NCBI GenBank assembly: GCA_035236585.1
Contig: CP141126.1
Span: 65,387,414-65,451,413, forward strand
Length of the DNA stretch: 64,000 nucleotides
DNA from: Warburgia ugandensis
Taxonomy: Eukaryota > Streptophyta > Magnoliopsida > Canellales > Canellaceae
Direction: 5' to 3'
Part shown: positions 12,400-23,039 of the stretch, piece after piece
How positions within the stretch are numbered: the stretch's first letter is position 1
How the letters are laid out: every line of letters starts with the position of its first letter
Position numbers and translations under genes: made by a program
The notes under the pieces: model-generated
Seen by the model: only the letters and a program-made list of their open reading frames with translations
Databases searched by the model: none
Told to the model about the DNA's origin: nothing

Positions 12400-14492
12400 A
12401 AAACTTGGTTTAGCTTTAAAATTATTTATAAATGCACAAATCAATGTAGTATTTTCACATAAGTGAGGTTGATACCATGAGGAATATCATAGATTTGTAA
12501 TGGATTGGATTTTATTGAAATTGATTAACTTCATCCAAAGATGGAGAGTTGTGATTAAACTAGGAAATTAAACAACAAGAAATGAAAGCATGCATGGAAT
12601 TAGAAACCAAAAGTATAAAGGAAACTTACTTGAAACCAAAACTACAATGAAATTAGAAAATTACTAAGCTAACATTCATGCAAACATAGAAACTATAGTA
12701 AAGAAAAACCATGAATTATAATAAACATCTAACATAAGACAGTTATTAAAATTGAAACTTTCCTAATCTAAAATTAAAGGTAAGGAAAACTTAAACTAAG
12801 AAATTTTAATTGGAAACTTAAATAGTTAATAGTAAACAAATAAAAAAAAAGCTACAAAGAGTTAGAAGGATGCAAACCAGGAAATTAAACTTAAGGAAAT
12901 TACCTAAAAATGAAACATTTCTAATTTAGAACTTTCCTATACTAAAAATTTCTAAAAATAGAAATGCTAAAACTCAAAAAGAAAACATTTGAAACCTAAA
13001 ACAACATAAATGAGACTAAATTAGCTACATTACACATTATCTAACAACTAAGCTAACAAAATTTTAGTGGACAATGGGATTTAGAACCATGAGCATGGTT
13101 TTGGATTATGCGCATGTTCTAGGGCCTCAAAGATTACTAGATTTGATGGTTCTAATGCAAACTAACATGCAAACTGACTGTGGGATCTAATAAAAAACAT
13201 GGAAATCTAAATGGGTAGTTAAGGACTCAAGCAAAGAAGATGTTTTGGTGGTTGGAAATAAAGTACAAAGTTAAGGTGAAAACAATTTTCAAATTTCGAT
13301 ACTTAAGAACCTTAACTAAAACATGCATAACTAAGCAACTAAAACCATAACTTATATGCAAGGAAACAACCTGGATCTCAATTAATTTTCTATAAGAAAC
13401 ATTCCATAACAAGAATTACAAAAAAACTTTATTGAATCATCTCCAAATTATACCAAAAACTAGATGCATAATACATGTTTTATTTTTGAAAATTGAGTCT
13501 ATTATTAATCATGAAATCCTAGCTAAACAACACCAATAATGTAATCTAAAGCCCACAAAATAAAGCATGATGACAAGCAAAGAAAACCCATTAAGGAATG
13601 CAAGAGAAAAGAATGCTAAGTCAATGATCTAACCAAAGAAGTTAACCTAAAACTAAGGTGAGAATAAGGAGAGAAACTTAAATTTCAAGAGGAAAAATCA
13701 AGGTTCTAAGCTAGCTCTTCTCTTGGCTATCATTATTATTGATAAGTTAACTTGAATCTTGAGGGAATAACAAAGAAAAAAAAGTGGAATTGGGGAAAAG
13801 AAAGAATGTGAAGTTAGATGAAAAGGAAGGTGCAAAACTAGAAAGCAAAACAATGGAAACTAAAGTAATGAAAACTAAACCAAAGCAAGCAAACTGCTAA
13901 CCTGAATTGGAGAAAAAATAACTAAGACAATAACTAGAAATCCAAGAGAAGAAAAGCATATGAGAAATCCCGAACTCCACCAGCAAATAACACCAAAGGA
14001 GAGATTGATTTCTAGGTATCTCACCCACCTCTACTTGGAAATTCGTATGGACCATGGGGGTATATATAGTTGAGTGGGTTCCTAACTTAGAAAATGATGA
14101 ATCTATGAGGAAAGTAGCTCTAGGGTTAGGGTATTGAATGACGAAGGTTTGAAGGAGAAAATTTAGGTAGGAATGATGTCATGGCTTGCTTCATGAGAGA
14201 AGGATTAGGCCTGCTTCATGTCACCTTCTCTCATGGTTTCATGGCTTCCATAACAAGAGCTAAGGGTTAGCTCCCATGCAAAGGTGGTGGAAACACATGG
14301 CTTGCTTCATGGGCCCATTTTAGTTACCCTTACCTCTTCCAATTACTTCCATTGATCAATTATCTTGCCTTAATATGATCTTGAAAATTGATCTACTTTG
14401 AAATGTTGACATTTGGGCCTTGACTTAATCTTTTGACATTGATCTTCAATTCTCATCTCAATAAATCATGGCATTTGGATCATCTCTCCAAG

Positions 14493-14499
14493 ACCTACA
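14493..14499. repeat. 7-bp target site duplication of the LINE, left copy
   Basis: ACCTACA here and at 16406-16412. The left LTR has a single uninterrupted copy of this word near 7690-7697, confirming the empty site. Confidence 0.85.
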
Positions 14500-14635
14500 T
14501 CATCATCATCATCATCGTCATCAAAACCTTATCCCAAATAGGGGTTAACCACATGAATCTAGTTCCTCAATTCCCCTCTATTAAGTACCATGGCTTAATT
14601 TAGTCCTAAAGTTTATAAATCTTTTCTCCCCACTT

Positions 14636-14881
14636 CTACCTAGGTTCTTTTGGCCATGCCCATGCCCTTTTAGAATTTTCTACTAGTGTTGCCTCACTCC
14701 TTCTAACTTGTGATGTTTTTTGTCTTCTTTGGACATGACCAAGCCATCTAAGTCTAATCTCACTCATCTTGTTATCTATTGGTGCTACCCCTAAGTTTCC
14801 TCTATTGTTTTCATTCTGAATTCTATCCTTTCTTTTCTTACCACTCATCCATATCCACATCCTCATTTTTGCTATGCCCAT
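14636..14881 (-). pseudogene. LINE C-terminal segment
   Basis: The frame reads KKRKDRIQNE, GVAPIDNKMSEIRLRWLGHV and QRRQKTSQVRRSE, which match the region downstream of the RT domain in plant RTE-type LINE proteins. It is separated from the RT part by stops and frameshifts. Confidence 0.85.
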
Positions 14882-14987
14882 CCTATGAACATTATGTTCC
14901 TTAATTGCTCAACAGTCTAATCCATTAGAGCATAGCCAACCTTATAACTATCCTAAAGAATTTTTCTTTTAGTTTGGCTAGAACCAA

Positions 14988-16010
14988 CTAATCATACAAA
15001 AGTCCAGATGCACACCTCCATTTATTCCAACCTACTTGGATTCTCTGAGTAGCCTCACTCTCAATCTCTTCAGTCTCATGAATCATCAATCCTAAGTATT
15101 GAAAGTGGTCTTTTACAAGGACTTCTTTGTTATTAATCTTTATTAGTGCTCCACTCATGCTCCTCTCCTTACTAAAATTGCATTCCATATACTCTATCTT
15201 AGTTCGACTATTTTAAAATCTTTTAGGTTCTAATGCTTCTCTCCATAACTTTAGTTTTGTGTTTACACCCTCTCCTATCTCATCAATTAAAACTATATCA
15301 TCTCTAGATAGCATGTACCATGGAATCTCCTCATGCAGATGTTTTATTAACTCATCCATAACCAATGTGAAAAGGCTTGGGATCAATGTTGATCCTTGGT
15401 GCAGCCCTACAATGATAGGAAAATCATCAATCTCTCAGCTAGCGATCTTAACATTTGTTCCCACTCCCTCATAAATATCTTTAGTTATGCCTATATACCC
15501 TCGTGAAACCCCTTTCTCACCCAATACCCTCCATATTAACTCTTTAAGGACCCTATCATAACCTCTCTCTATGTCAATAAAGACCATGTGGAGGTCCTTC
15601 CTCCTCTCCCTATATTTCTCTATCAATTCTCTTAGTAAAGAAATAGCTTCCATGGTAGACCTCCCAGGCATGAAACCAAACTGGTTCTCTAATACACTTG
15701 TCTTATGCTGTAGCGTCTTTTCAATTACAGTTTCAAAAAGTTTCATAGTGTGGCTCATAAGTTTGATCCCTCAGTAATTAGTGCTACTTTGTATGTCTCC
15801 TTTATTATTATAAATTGGAACTATAGAGCTCTTCCTCCGTTCATCCAACATTTTCTTTGATTTTATAATTTTGTTAAACAACTTAGTCAACCAAACTACT
15901 CCAGTATCTCCCATATGCTTACAAACCTCTATTGGTATAGCATCAGGCCCCTTACACTTTTGGTATTCTAATGTTATAGTTATATCTATAATTTCTAGTA
16001 TTATTTAGGT
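14988..16010 (-). pseudogene. LINE reverse transcriptase, broken
   Basis: Minus-strand pieces: LENQFGFMPGRSTMEAI, then LHMVFIDIERGYDRV (the fingers/palm motifs with the first catalytic Asp) at 15435-15758. The catalytic FADD box is at about 15294-15305 and reads SRDDIVLIDE, keeping both Asp but with the preceding Phe-Ala changed. The thumb-side segment at 14988-15188 reads FQYLGLMIHETEEIE (usual FKYLGS). Several frames are needed to read it, so it is dead. To the right, to 16405, only fragments are readable. Confidence 0.85.
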
Positions 16011-16627
16011 TTACAAAACTTTCAATCCCTATATTCTTGGGGAAATTGTCATTTAGCAATATTTGAAAGTAACTTCCCACTTTTGTTTAATCTCACCATC
16101 TTTGACTAGTACCCTTTGATCATCACTTCTAATGCACTTAAGTGGTCTAAGTCCTTACCCTTCTATTATCTTATTTTTGTAAGTTTAAACACATCTTTCT
16201 CACCATCTCTTGATCCTAGTCTATTATAGAGATCATCATATGCTCACTTATATTCTCATAGCAACCTTTTTACCATTCTTATATTGTTCATGGTTTTCAT
16301 TATTTCTAGTCTTCTTCCACTCTTTAAAACAAACTTGTTTTTCTTTAATAACTTTTTTACATTATGTCACTCCACCACCAAGTTTCTTTTACTATTTGCC
16401 TTTTTACCTACAAAAGGTGAAAAGCCCTAATTAAATCTTAAAAATATGATCATTCTTATACTTACTCCAGATTAGCCTCTAAATATACAAATATCACATT
16501 TTTGAATTATTAGGTCACGAACGCATGTGTTGTAAATTTTGGCCAAAAAAACCCTAAAATAACACAATAAGTTATAACATATGTGTGACTAATTGGGTAT
16601 TACTTATAAAAAATTGAACACTTATCA

Positions 16628-17412
16628 TCCATTAGATCATCGATTGCCAACAAATCTAAAGAGAACAACTTCCTCCTCCATGACAAGATGTAGTCCCCAA
16701 GAGTTAGGGGAGAGCTTTTGCAATTATCATTCACTATGCTCCCACCTCTAGCACGATAGTTGAAGGTACACCCTTCTGACTTAAGATAGACTTGCACATG
16801 TTTGTATACTCGATGCTACACATTCCCTTAATTCTACCAACTTTACATCTAGAATTAATGCTTTTGCTAATAGATTTGGCTTTATATTAGAGGACAGTAC
16901 TGTACTAAGTGAGTCTGGACCTAGAAGCTAAACAGAGATCCTCCAAATTATTTTTCCACTTGATGTGTCTATTGAGCATGAAATTTTGTAAGGCGGAAGA
17001 GTGTAGTATAGAAAATTTATTGATTTAATTATATTATCTAGAAAGGGGTATTTTTCATTTTTTTAATACCTTTTATAGGGTTAATTGTAAACAAATAATA
17101 AATTATCCATCATGACATTAAGTGGAAGGCCGATAAGTTGACTTACACTACCTACAGCTAGCTAAGGAGGAGTGAATCGGTTCGTTAGGTTAGGATCTAA
17201 CTGCTAAGTGGTGGGGCAAGTCTGAAAGAGAAGAGAAGCATTAGATTAGGTTAATCTAAAAGCTTCTCCCCCACACAAATTCAAGAAAATCAAAATATTT
17301 TAACTTGTTAGCCTTAGAGATTGTTTGATTATGTCTTTTGTTTGTGCCACATTTCAAACATTAGGTTGCATCATTTAGTTTAATTTTCTTCATAAAAAAG
17401 AAACATGATCAA
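16628..17412. other. unassigned segment between two Tat-like elements
   Basis: AT-rich sequence without a convincing gene. The minus frame 16600-16797 has no family I recognise. No primer site or LTR end for the plus-strand element to the right is visible, so that element appears truncated here. It could be an untranslated leader of that element or the original host DNA. Confidence 0.4.
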
Positions 17413-18814
17413 TTGTATTCAATGAATAATCTAAACACTGATCAAAGGGGTAATCTTTACCCCAGCATTAACAGAGATGATATTTCCCCATGGAGGAACA
17501 ATCACCTCTTTAATGATTATGAACCACCTTTCATGTTGGATAATGATGATGTTTCCTCATGGATGAGCAATCCACTCTTTGATGTTGATGGTCCTCCACC
17601 TCTATTTAATAATAATATACATCCATGGGGGAATCATTCTTTACCACATGAAAATGGGAGAAGGAAATATAGCAAGGAATGGGACCAACTTAGAACACAT
17701 GAAGATAATTGGCATAACCAAAATCCTTATAGGAGAACATTAAGAGACTCTTTATAGCCTAATTATACCGACATACCTTCATGTATTAATTTACCTTCAA
17801 ATGTTGGTATGATTAAGTTAAAGGTGGGAGTAATTCAATTACTTCCTAAATATTATGACTAAAACAGATGATATGAGTACTGAAATAGCAACCCTAGCTA
17901 TAACAGTTGAGGCCATGGAAAGGGGGAAAACTTTCTCTAAGAAAGTCGAGCAGATGTGTGATATTTGTAAAAGTAATATACACCCCACTTAGGAATGTCC
18001 CATCGCTCCCACATTCCAGGATGCCCTTCATGAATAGATACATTCTTATGTGCAACATTTTTTCTCATCGTTAGCGACATATAATTTCAATTGGAGTAAT
18101 CATCCCACTGTCAATTGGAGAAATGCATATAATACTAATGTCTTATATAAGTCCAAATAACACCCTTACCAACCACCACAATGACAATTTGCTCTTGGAC
18201 CTTACCTTCCTCCACCTAAGAGGGAATTGGAGGATAACTTTCATCAATTCATGTAATACCAAGAGAAGAAAATTTCTTAAATTAAAGTCTAATTAAAAGA
18301 GAACACAGAATTCATGATTGAATTGAAGGACATATATTCTTAAATGCTGCAGACCATTGACAATGGACAATGTCCTATCCCACCAAATGAAAACCCTAAT
18401 GATATGGATGTGGTAAGTGATATTAATTCTTCATTTACAAACATGGAGAAAACAAAAGCAATTACCATTCTTCATGGTGGTATAATAATTAAGAAATTTG
18501 ATCCTAGAAAGGATGAGATGGTACTAGAAATGATTTGGAAAAGAGATAATTTTGTTGATAAGGAAAATCTCCCACCCAATAAGCCATATGACATCCTTGC
18601 TCCATTTTCACAAAGGCTGCATCTACCTCCCAAAATTGTCTTTAATTATGATAAGCAACCTGGAGACATATTTGATACCTTGCCCTACGATAAAATGAAA
18701 AATTCAAAATTGCTCAACTTTCATTTTCAAAGAATAGTTTGGCTCATTCCGTATGGGACCCAAGGAAGTTTTGAACCCTATAAAAAAATTTCTCAAAAGA
18801 TTTTTCGTCTATAA
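17413..18814 (+). pseudogene. gag-like region of a plus-strand Tat-like element
   Basis: Three pieces. 17413-17757 is an Asn/Asp/Trp/Pro-rich chain (repeats around SPWRNNHLF, SSWMSNPLF, HPWGNHSL) that suggests an internally repeated linker. About 17957-17998 is a CCHC zinc knuckle, C-x2-C-x4-H-x4-C (CDICKSNIHPT*EC), of the kind found in Tat/Athila gag, with a stop inside. 18344-18814 is a 156-residue open frame (starting MLQTIDNGQCPIPP) of unknown family. No protease, RT or integrase follows before the purine tract at 18934. Frameshifts and stops separate the pieces. The element is gag-only and probably non-autonomous. Confidence 0.6.
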
Positions 18815-18933
18815 TAATTATGTACCATAGTGTTCTTTTTTTGAACTTTCTTTTTCTACATCTCCTATTTCATCATTTCTCAATACATTCTCATCAGCTT
18901 GCTTTTTAAACATTGAGGACAATGTTTCACTTA

Positions 18934-18945
18934 GGTTGGGGGTGT
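18934..18945 (+). other. internal polypurine tract
   Basis: GGTTGGGGGTGT follows CATTGAGGACAATGTTT, an arrangement that commonly closes the coding region of plant Tat/Athila-like elements. A second purine tract sits 1.6 kb downstream at the expected LTR border. Confidence 0.6.
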
Positions 18946-20598
18946 AGAATTATGGTGAAGTCTAGTCTTTTAGTAGTTTTTTCTCTATTTTTGAAAAATA
19001 TTTAAAAATTAAAAATTTTGGAGTTTTAGGTCAATTCCTACATTATGATAAGAATTGGAATTTTTTTATCTATAGTCTAACTAACTTTAGCTTATTAATG
19101 GAATTGAACATAATTAATTCATCATTCTACTCATTTTTTAAAGTATTCCATGAAAGCAAAGTTTCACATCACATCTGTACACAATTGCATATGCATAGTC
19201 TAAATTGATAAGTAGTTATAACTTACATATCTTGAAGAAATTCAGTAGAGACCTATAACCTAAGTGAGTTTCAAAGCCATTCATTCCTTTTAAGAGGTTA
19301 TAAATGTTCTAATTTTCTTCAGTGTGCTTAAACTAAAATTTGATCCAACCAACTTTTTCATTTGTCTAATTACCTTAATCAATAGAGTATTACCTTAAAA
19401 ATTCTAAAATGTCATTAAATATGATAAATTAAACCTAAAAATGATATAGGCCATTCTCATTGTTAACCTATAGATATGAAGCCTACCCAAGAGAGTATTT
19501 TTACCACTAGTTAGCCAATTTGAGCCTTTTATATAAACATTTTCTTTTCTCACCCAAATTACCTATACCCATATTAACGTCAAAAAAAATTTCATTACCT
19601 ATTTTCTTCAAAAGATAAGTTAGTGATGAATGAAGATATACTTTTTAGTTCAATGAAAGTAGAAAAGTGAATATCAAGAAAAGAAATGTTCTTCAAAGAG
19701 ATTCAAAAGTGTTGAATGAAAAAGTGTTGATAAAAAAGAAGTTTGAAGAATGCAAATAAGTGAAAAAAGAAATATTCACAGAAGCACAAGTAAAGAGAGA
19801 TTTTTCAACTTCAGTAGAAGAGCTCTACTAAATTTTTGAAGATTTTTTAATATTCTTTATGCCCTTTATTTTCATAACCCTGTCCTAAGCCTACGTTTTG
19901 TCCTAGTTGAAGACCCATCGATTTTAGGATGAATATAATCTTAATGCGGAAATGACAAGATAGGATTTAAAGAGTAATATTTCTTAATGCTCAAAGGCAA
20001 TGGCATCTTATACTTTCTAAAGGGATCAAAAGTAAATTCCTTTGTAACTTCATTTCTATCATGAGTATATGTTAGATAAATTTGCTTTTATTAACTATGC
20101 TCACATATTTAAAAGAGAGATATGATTTGAACCCTTTATCTAATAGATTCAATTTTTTACTATATGTCTATTAGTGAGGATTGAGGTCAAAACATATTTT
20201 AGATGGAGTACAAAATTTATAGTCTCTTTAGAGATAATGATTATTTTATATGTAGATTGTACACACACACTCACAGATTTGAGCTTAATTGGAATGTATT
20301 TAGCATATAGGTAGGGTTTTGAATTTTTTCATTTATTTTTATTAGTATGTTAAAGCTGATAGATTTTTTTAAGATAGTTCTATAAGGAAAATGTGAAAAT
20401 TAACTTGAAAATGATTTTTGGAATTTGTGGGTATATTCACTGCCAACCTTCATGAGGCTTAACTTGTCCATTAGGGGTAACCTAGAGGTTTAAGGGCTTG
20501 TTGCATATGCTAAATGCAATTGTGAGTACCTACAGAAGTGGCAATTTGTATCAATTTCATAATTATTTTTCTCATGTCTTGCATGAGATTACCAATAT
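18946..20598 (+). other. 3' untranslated region of the plus-strand Tat-like element
   Basis: No gene is visible. The segment is homologous in part to the reverse complement of 7923-9550, clearest at 20480-20535. Stops occur in all frames. Confidence 0.6.
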
Positions 20599-20609
20599 GC
20601 TGGGTGGAA
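20599..20609 (+). other. degenerate polypurine tract at a lost LTR border
   Basis: GCTGGGTGGAA aligns with the purine tract of the minus-strand element (ATGCTGGTTGGGGGGGTA just before TGATAAG). Here it is followed by TGATGAGG, which belongs to a different LTR family. Confidence 0.55.
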
Positions 20610-22168
20610 TGATGAGGTAAAACATCATGATTAACAACAAACATAAACTAATTAAAAAATAAATAAAATAATTAAAGGAGGGGCCAGAATTGATACTGCC
20701 ACCCCCTCCCTTATCACACAATCTATTCTCTAACAAAATAGACTCAAAAACCCTTAGCCTAGTACTGCCCATCCTCTCCATCTTCGATCGGTTGGGCTTT
20801 CTTTCACTAAGCAGCTCACTCCTTTCCTCATCGAAGCCACCATCCCCATCAATCTTGGCCTGACCAAAAACCCCTATCAGGTTTTCATGGTGCAAAGTCA
20901 CTGGAAGACATCCATGGTTTTTGGATTCCCCAAGGGATGCAAAAACCCATTTCCAGCAACCCATGGCTGGCAACTACAGATCGTCGGTTCTAGGGTGAGA
21001 GACAGTGGGTTCGTTAGTCAATCTGTAGGGTGACGGAGAGGGAGTTCATCAGTGCTTCAGGCAATGAGTTTGTAGGTCAATCTGAAGGGAGAGAGAGAGG
21101 GGGATTGTCGATCAATTTGTAAGGATGAGAGAGAGGGGTTTCATCAATTTCATCAATATGTAGTGTTCTTTGCCCACTTTTTTGTTATTGGGAGAGAGAG
21201 GGGTGTTTGTCAATTTTTCGGTTAGGATTCAAGGGTTGAGCAGCGTTGGCGCCATTCATCACTGCTAGCCCTCATTTACAAGAGAAACCTAGGGCATCTA
21301 CAAACCATAGTACCTGACGCCATTTCCTATTGTAAGAAAAAGGGTGAGAGAGGGGGGCTCAGCAACTTGCTCTTTCAAGGTTTCGGGATTTGGTAGCATT
21401 AACACCATTCATCACCACCCTCTCTTGTTGCCACCATTCATCGTTACTTTTCAGATTGAGAGATTAAAGTGCACAGAGGTGGAAATGACTCTGATTGGTG
21501 ATCCGAGCCACTCATTGCATTCCTCTCGATGCCATGAGCAAAACACCTGAAGAAAGTCAATGATTGGGGTTGATCCAAGAAAGATCCAACCTCAATAGTA
21601 TTGTATGGTCATGATCATGTCAATCCGTGATCATCTACTAGCTATCTGATGCTCCTAACACTCTGTTAGAGAAAGATCAATGCGATTGTAGATGGAAGGT
21701 CCCGTAGGAGGTATAATCTATACTTAAAACTTTCATTTTGTTTTGATCCAGCATTATTTAGCCTTTGATCTATTTTCAAATGAAAAGTCTGCAACAGTTT
21801 AATGGCCTATTACTACATGCATTTAGTATGTGACCTCATGGTCTACACCATCAGCATTTTGGGCTTTACTTTGGTGTGCCTTTGTACAAAATTTGCATCG
21901 ATAACACTACCTACCCAACCAACAGCTTAACTTTGAAGTGGATGGGTGTTGTAAAGGAAAATGAAGAATGGTTCACATTCAAATATCAAGTACTTCTGAA
22001 ATAACCAGGAAGCAATCCCAGTAGTATTTCCTCTAATTAGCTTCTTTTATGAAATGATTTCATGCTGAAACTTGATATTAGCCCTTCTTAACTGTTTAGT
22101 TAAGGCTTCAATAATAAAGTTGATAGGTATGACCACCATTTGTATGGATCTATTATTGACACTATTGT
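20610..22168 (+). mobile_element. left arm of an inverted LTR pair (truncated LTR, +)
   Basis: This segment is the reverse complement of 23040-24912 along its length, with substitutions and indels. The outer tips match as TGATGAGGTAAAACATCATG. Compared with the right arm it lacks the first about 260 bp of the LTR. The start of LTR 58917-62860 has related words (ATTAAAGAGGGGCC near ATTAAAGGAGGGGCC), which identifies the arms as gypsy LTR sequence. Open frames such as 20572-20973 and 21344-21550 have no family and occur in both arms. Confidence 0.7.
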
Positions 22169-23039
22169 CACCAAAATTCTGATTGGAAGTTTCAGTAAAA
22201 GATAAGTGACAACAAGCACAAATTAAAGAATGGTAAAGCGTGCACCTACTGGATCAACAAGAGTGCTTGTAATGAATTGAAGCCTTGGGATTGCCAAACA
22301 ACTACCCAATCTTATTGATCCTACCCATACTTCCTGGTACAACAATTAATGATGTCATTGACTATATAGAATAGAAAACTTTCCAATGTATTAGGTCGTG
22401 CTTTGACTTCAATTTTGCGTAAAACACCAAGGTACACCCAACTAAACCAGCAGGGGTACATATAGACACATATGGTCTCACCTAAACTACTTGGGCAATT
22501 ATCCTTGGAGTTAAACCTTAATAATATTTTTAAAATTATTAAAAGACAGTTGAGGATCAAAATGAGACCACTTTTGGCCATTAGATCATACTTAAACATA
22601 AACATATGTGTATGCATTAAGAAAAGAATTTTTATGCATTATATAGATTGAAGTGCATAGGATCGATAATGGATAAGAGGGCGATTAAAGCTAGTGGAAT
22701 TCGATGAATGCGTCACACAAGGTAGGTGAAAATTTAAGAAGCATGACTGAATAATAAGATTCATGTTCTAAACATGATCTTATTTCTTATTATGAAAGTT
22801 ACAGCATTGAAATAGTATAATTATCATTGAATATGCTGTAAATTGTGAATGATGAAAATTAGTTAATTAAAATGATGTCATGCTTAATGTGCACCTACTA
22901 TCTAACAAACATGATTAGGACTTATACATCTTATATGATTGTGAAATTACATTTATAGTACATGGATACCATGTTAGTATTTGTGAAATATGAGTCTAGA
23001 TTTGTAGGGTACATCCTTGGTGGATTGTCACCTAACAGT
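22169..23039. other. spacer between inverted LTR arms, unassigned
   Basis: About 0.87 kb of single-copy sequence between the arms. Open frames on the minus strand (22321-22617, 22931-23131) show no motif I recognise. It may be the remainder of one LTR or captured DNA. Confidence 0.5.

Larger units (their letters stand above)
14500..16405 (-). mobile_element. 5'-truncated RTE-type LINE
   Basis: A non-LTR retrotransposon in minus orientation. Its 3' end is a (TGA)n-type tail (plus-strand TCATCATCATC at 14500-14515), typical of RTE-clade LINEs, which end in short repeats rather than poly(A). Upstream lie a decayed RT and the conserved C-terminal segment. It is flanked by ACCTACA repeats and sits in the 5' LTR of the Tat-like element. 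The 5' end (endonuclease) is missing. Confidence 0.88.
5148..16627 (-). mobile_element. Tat-like non-autonomous LTR retrotransposon
   Basis: Two related LTRs (5148-7909 and 12406-16627) bracket a 4.5-kb internal region. On the minus strand the order is 5' LTR, tRNA-Asp-like primer site (12381-12399), low-complexity gag-like remnant, long 3' untranslated region, polypurine tract (7910-7922) and 3' LTR. No RT, integrase or protease motif is visible in the internal part, so it depended on a partner element. The flanks (GACAT left, TCCAT right) share only the last 3 bases, so the target duplication is degenerate or one flank is rearranged. Confidence 0.8.
12406..16627 (-). repeat. 5' LTR of the Tat-like element, with nested LINE
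   Basis: Begins TGGTTTAGCTTTAAAA on the plus strand and ends ATTGAACACTTATCA, parallel to the left LTR. It is interrupted by an RTE LINE at 14500-16405. Removing the LINE and one target copy leaves about 2.3 kb. Compared with the left LTR it lacks a segment corresponding to about 6795-7430, near 14180, and carries a small extra segment near 13700-13760. Together with many substitutions this indicates an old insertion. Confidence 0.82.

Noticed and set aside
5148..16627. Perfect target duplication for the Tat-like element
   Set aside because: The immediate flanks GACAT and TCCAT share only CAT. I do not claim an intact duplication.
16600..16797. Minus-strand open frame as a host gene exon
   Set aside because: It crosses the LTR border at 16627 and has no recognisable motif.
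20572..20973. 133-residue open frame (minus)
   Set aside because: It spans the junction of the Tat-like element and the LTR arm, so it cannot be an ancestral gene.
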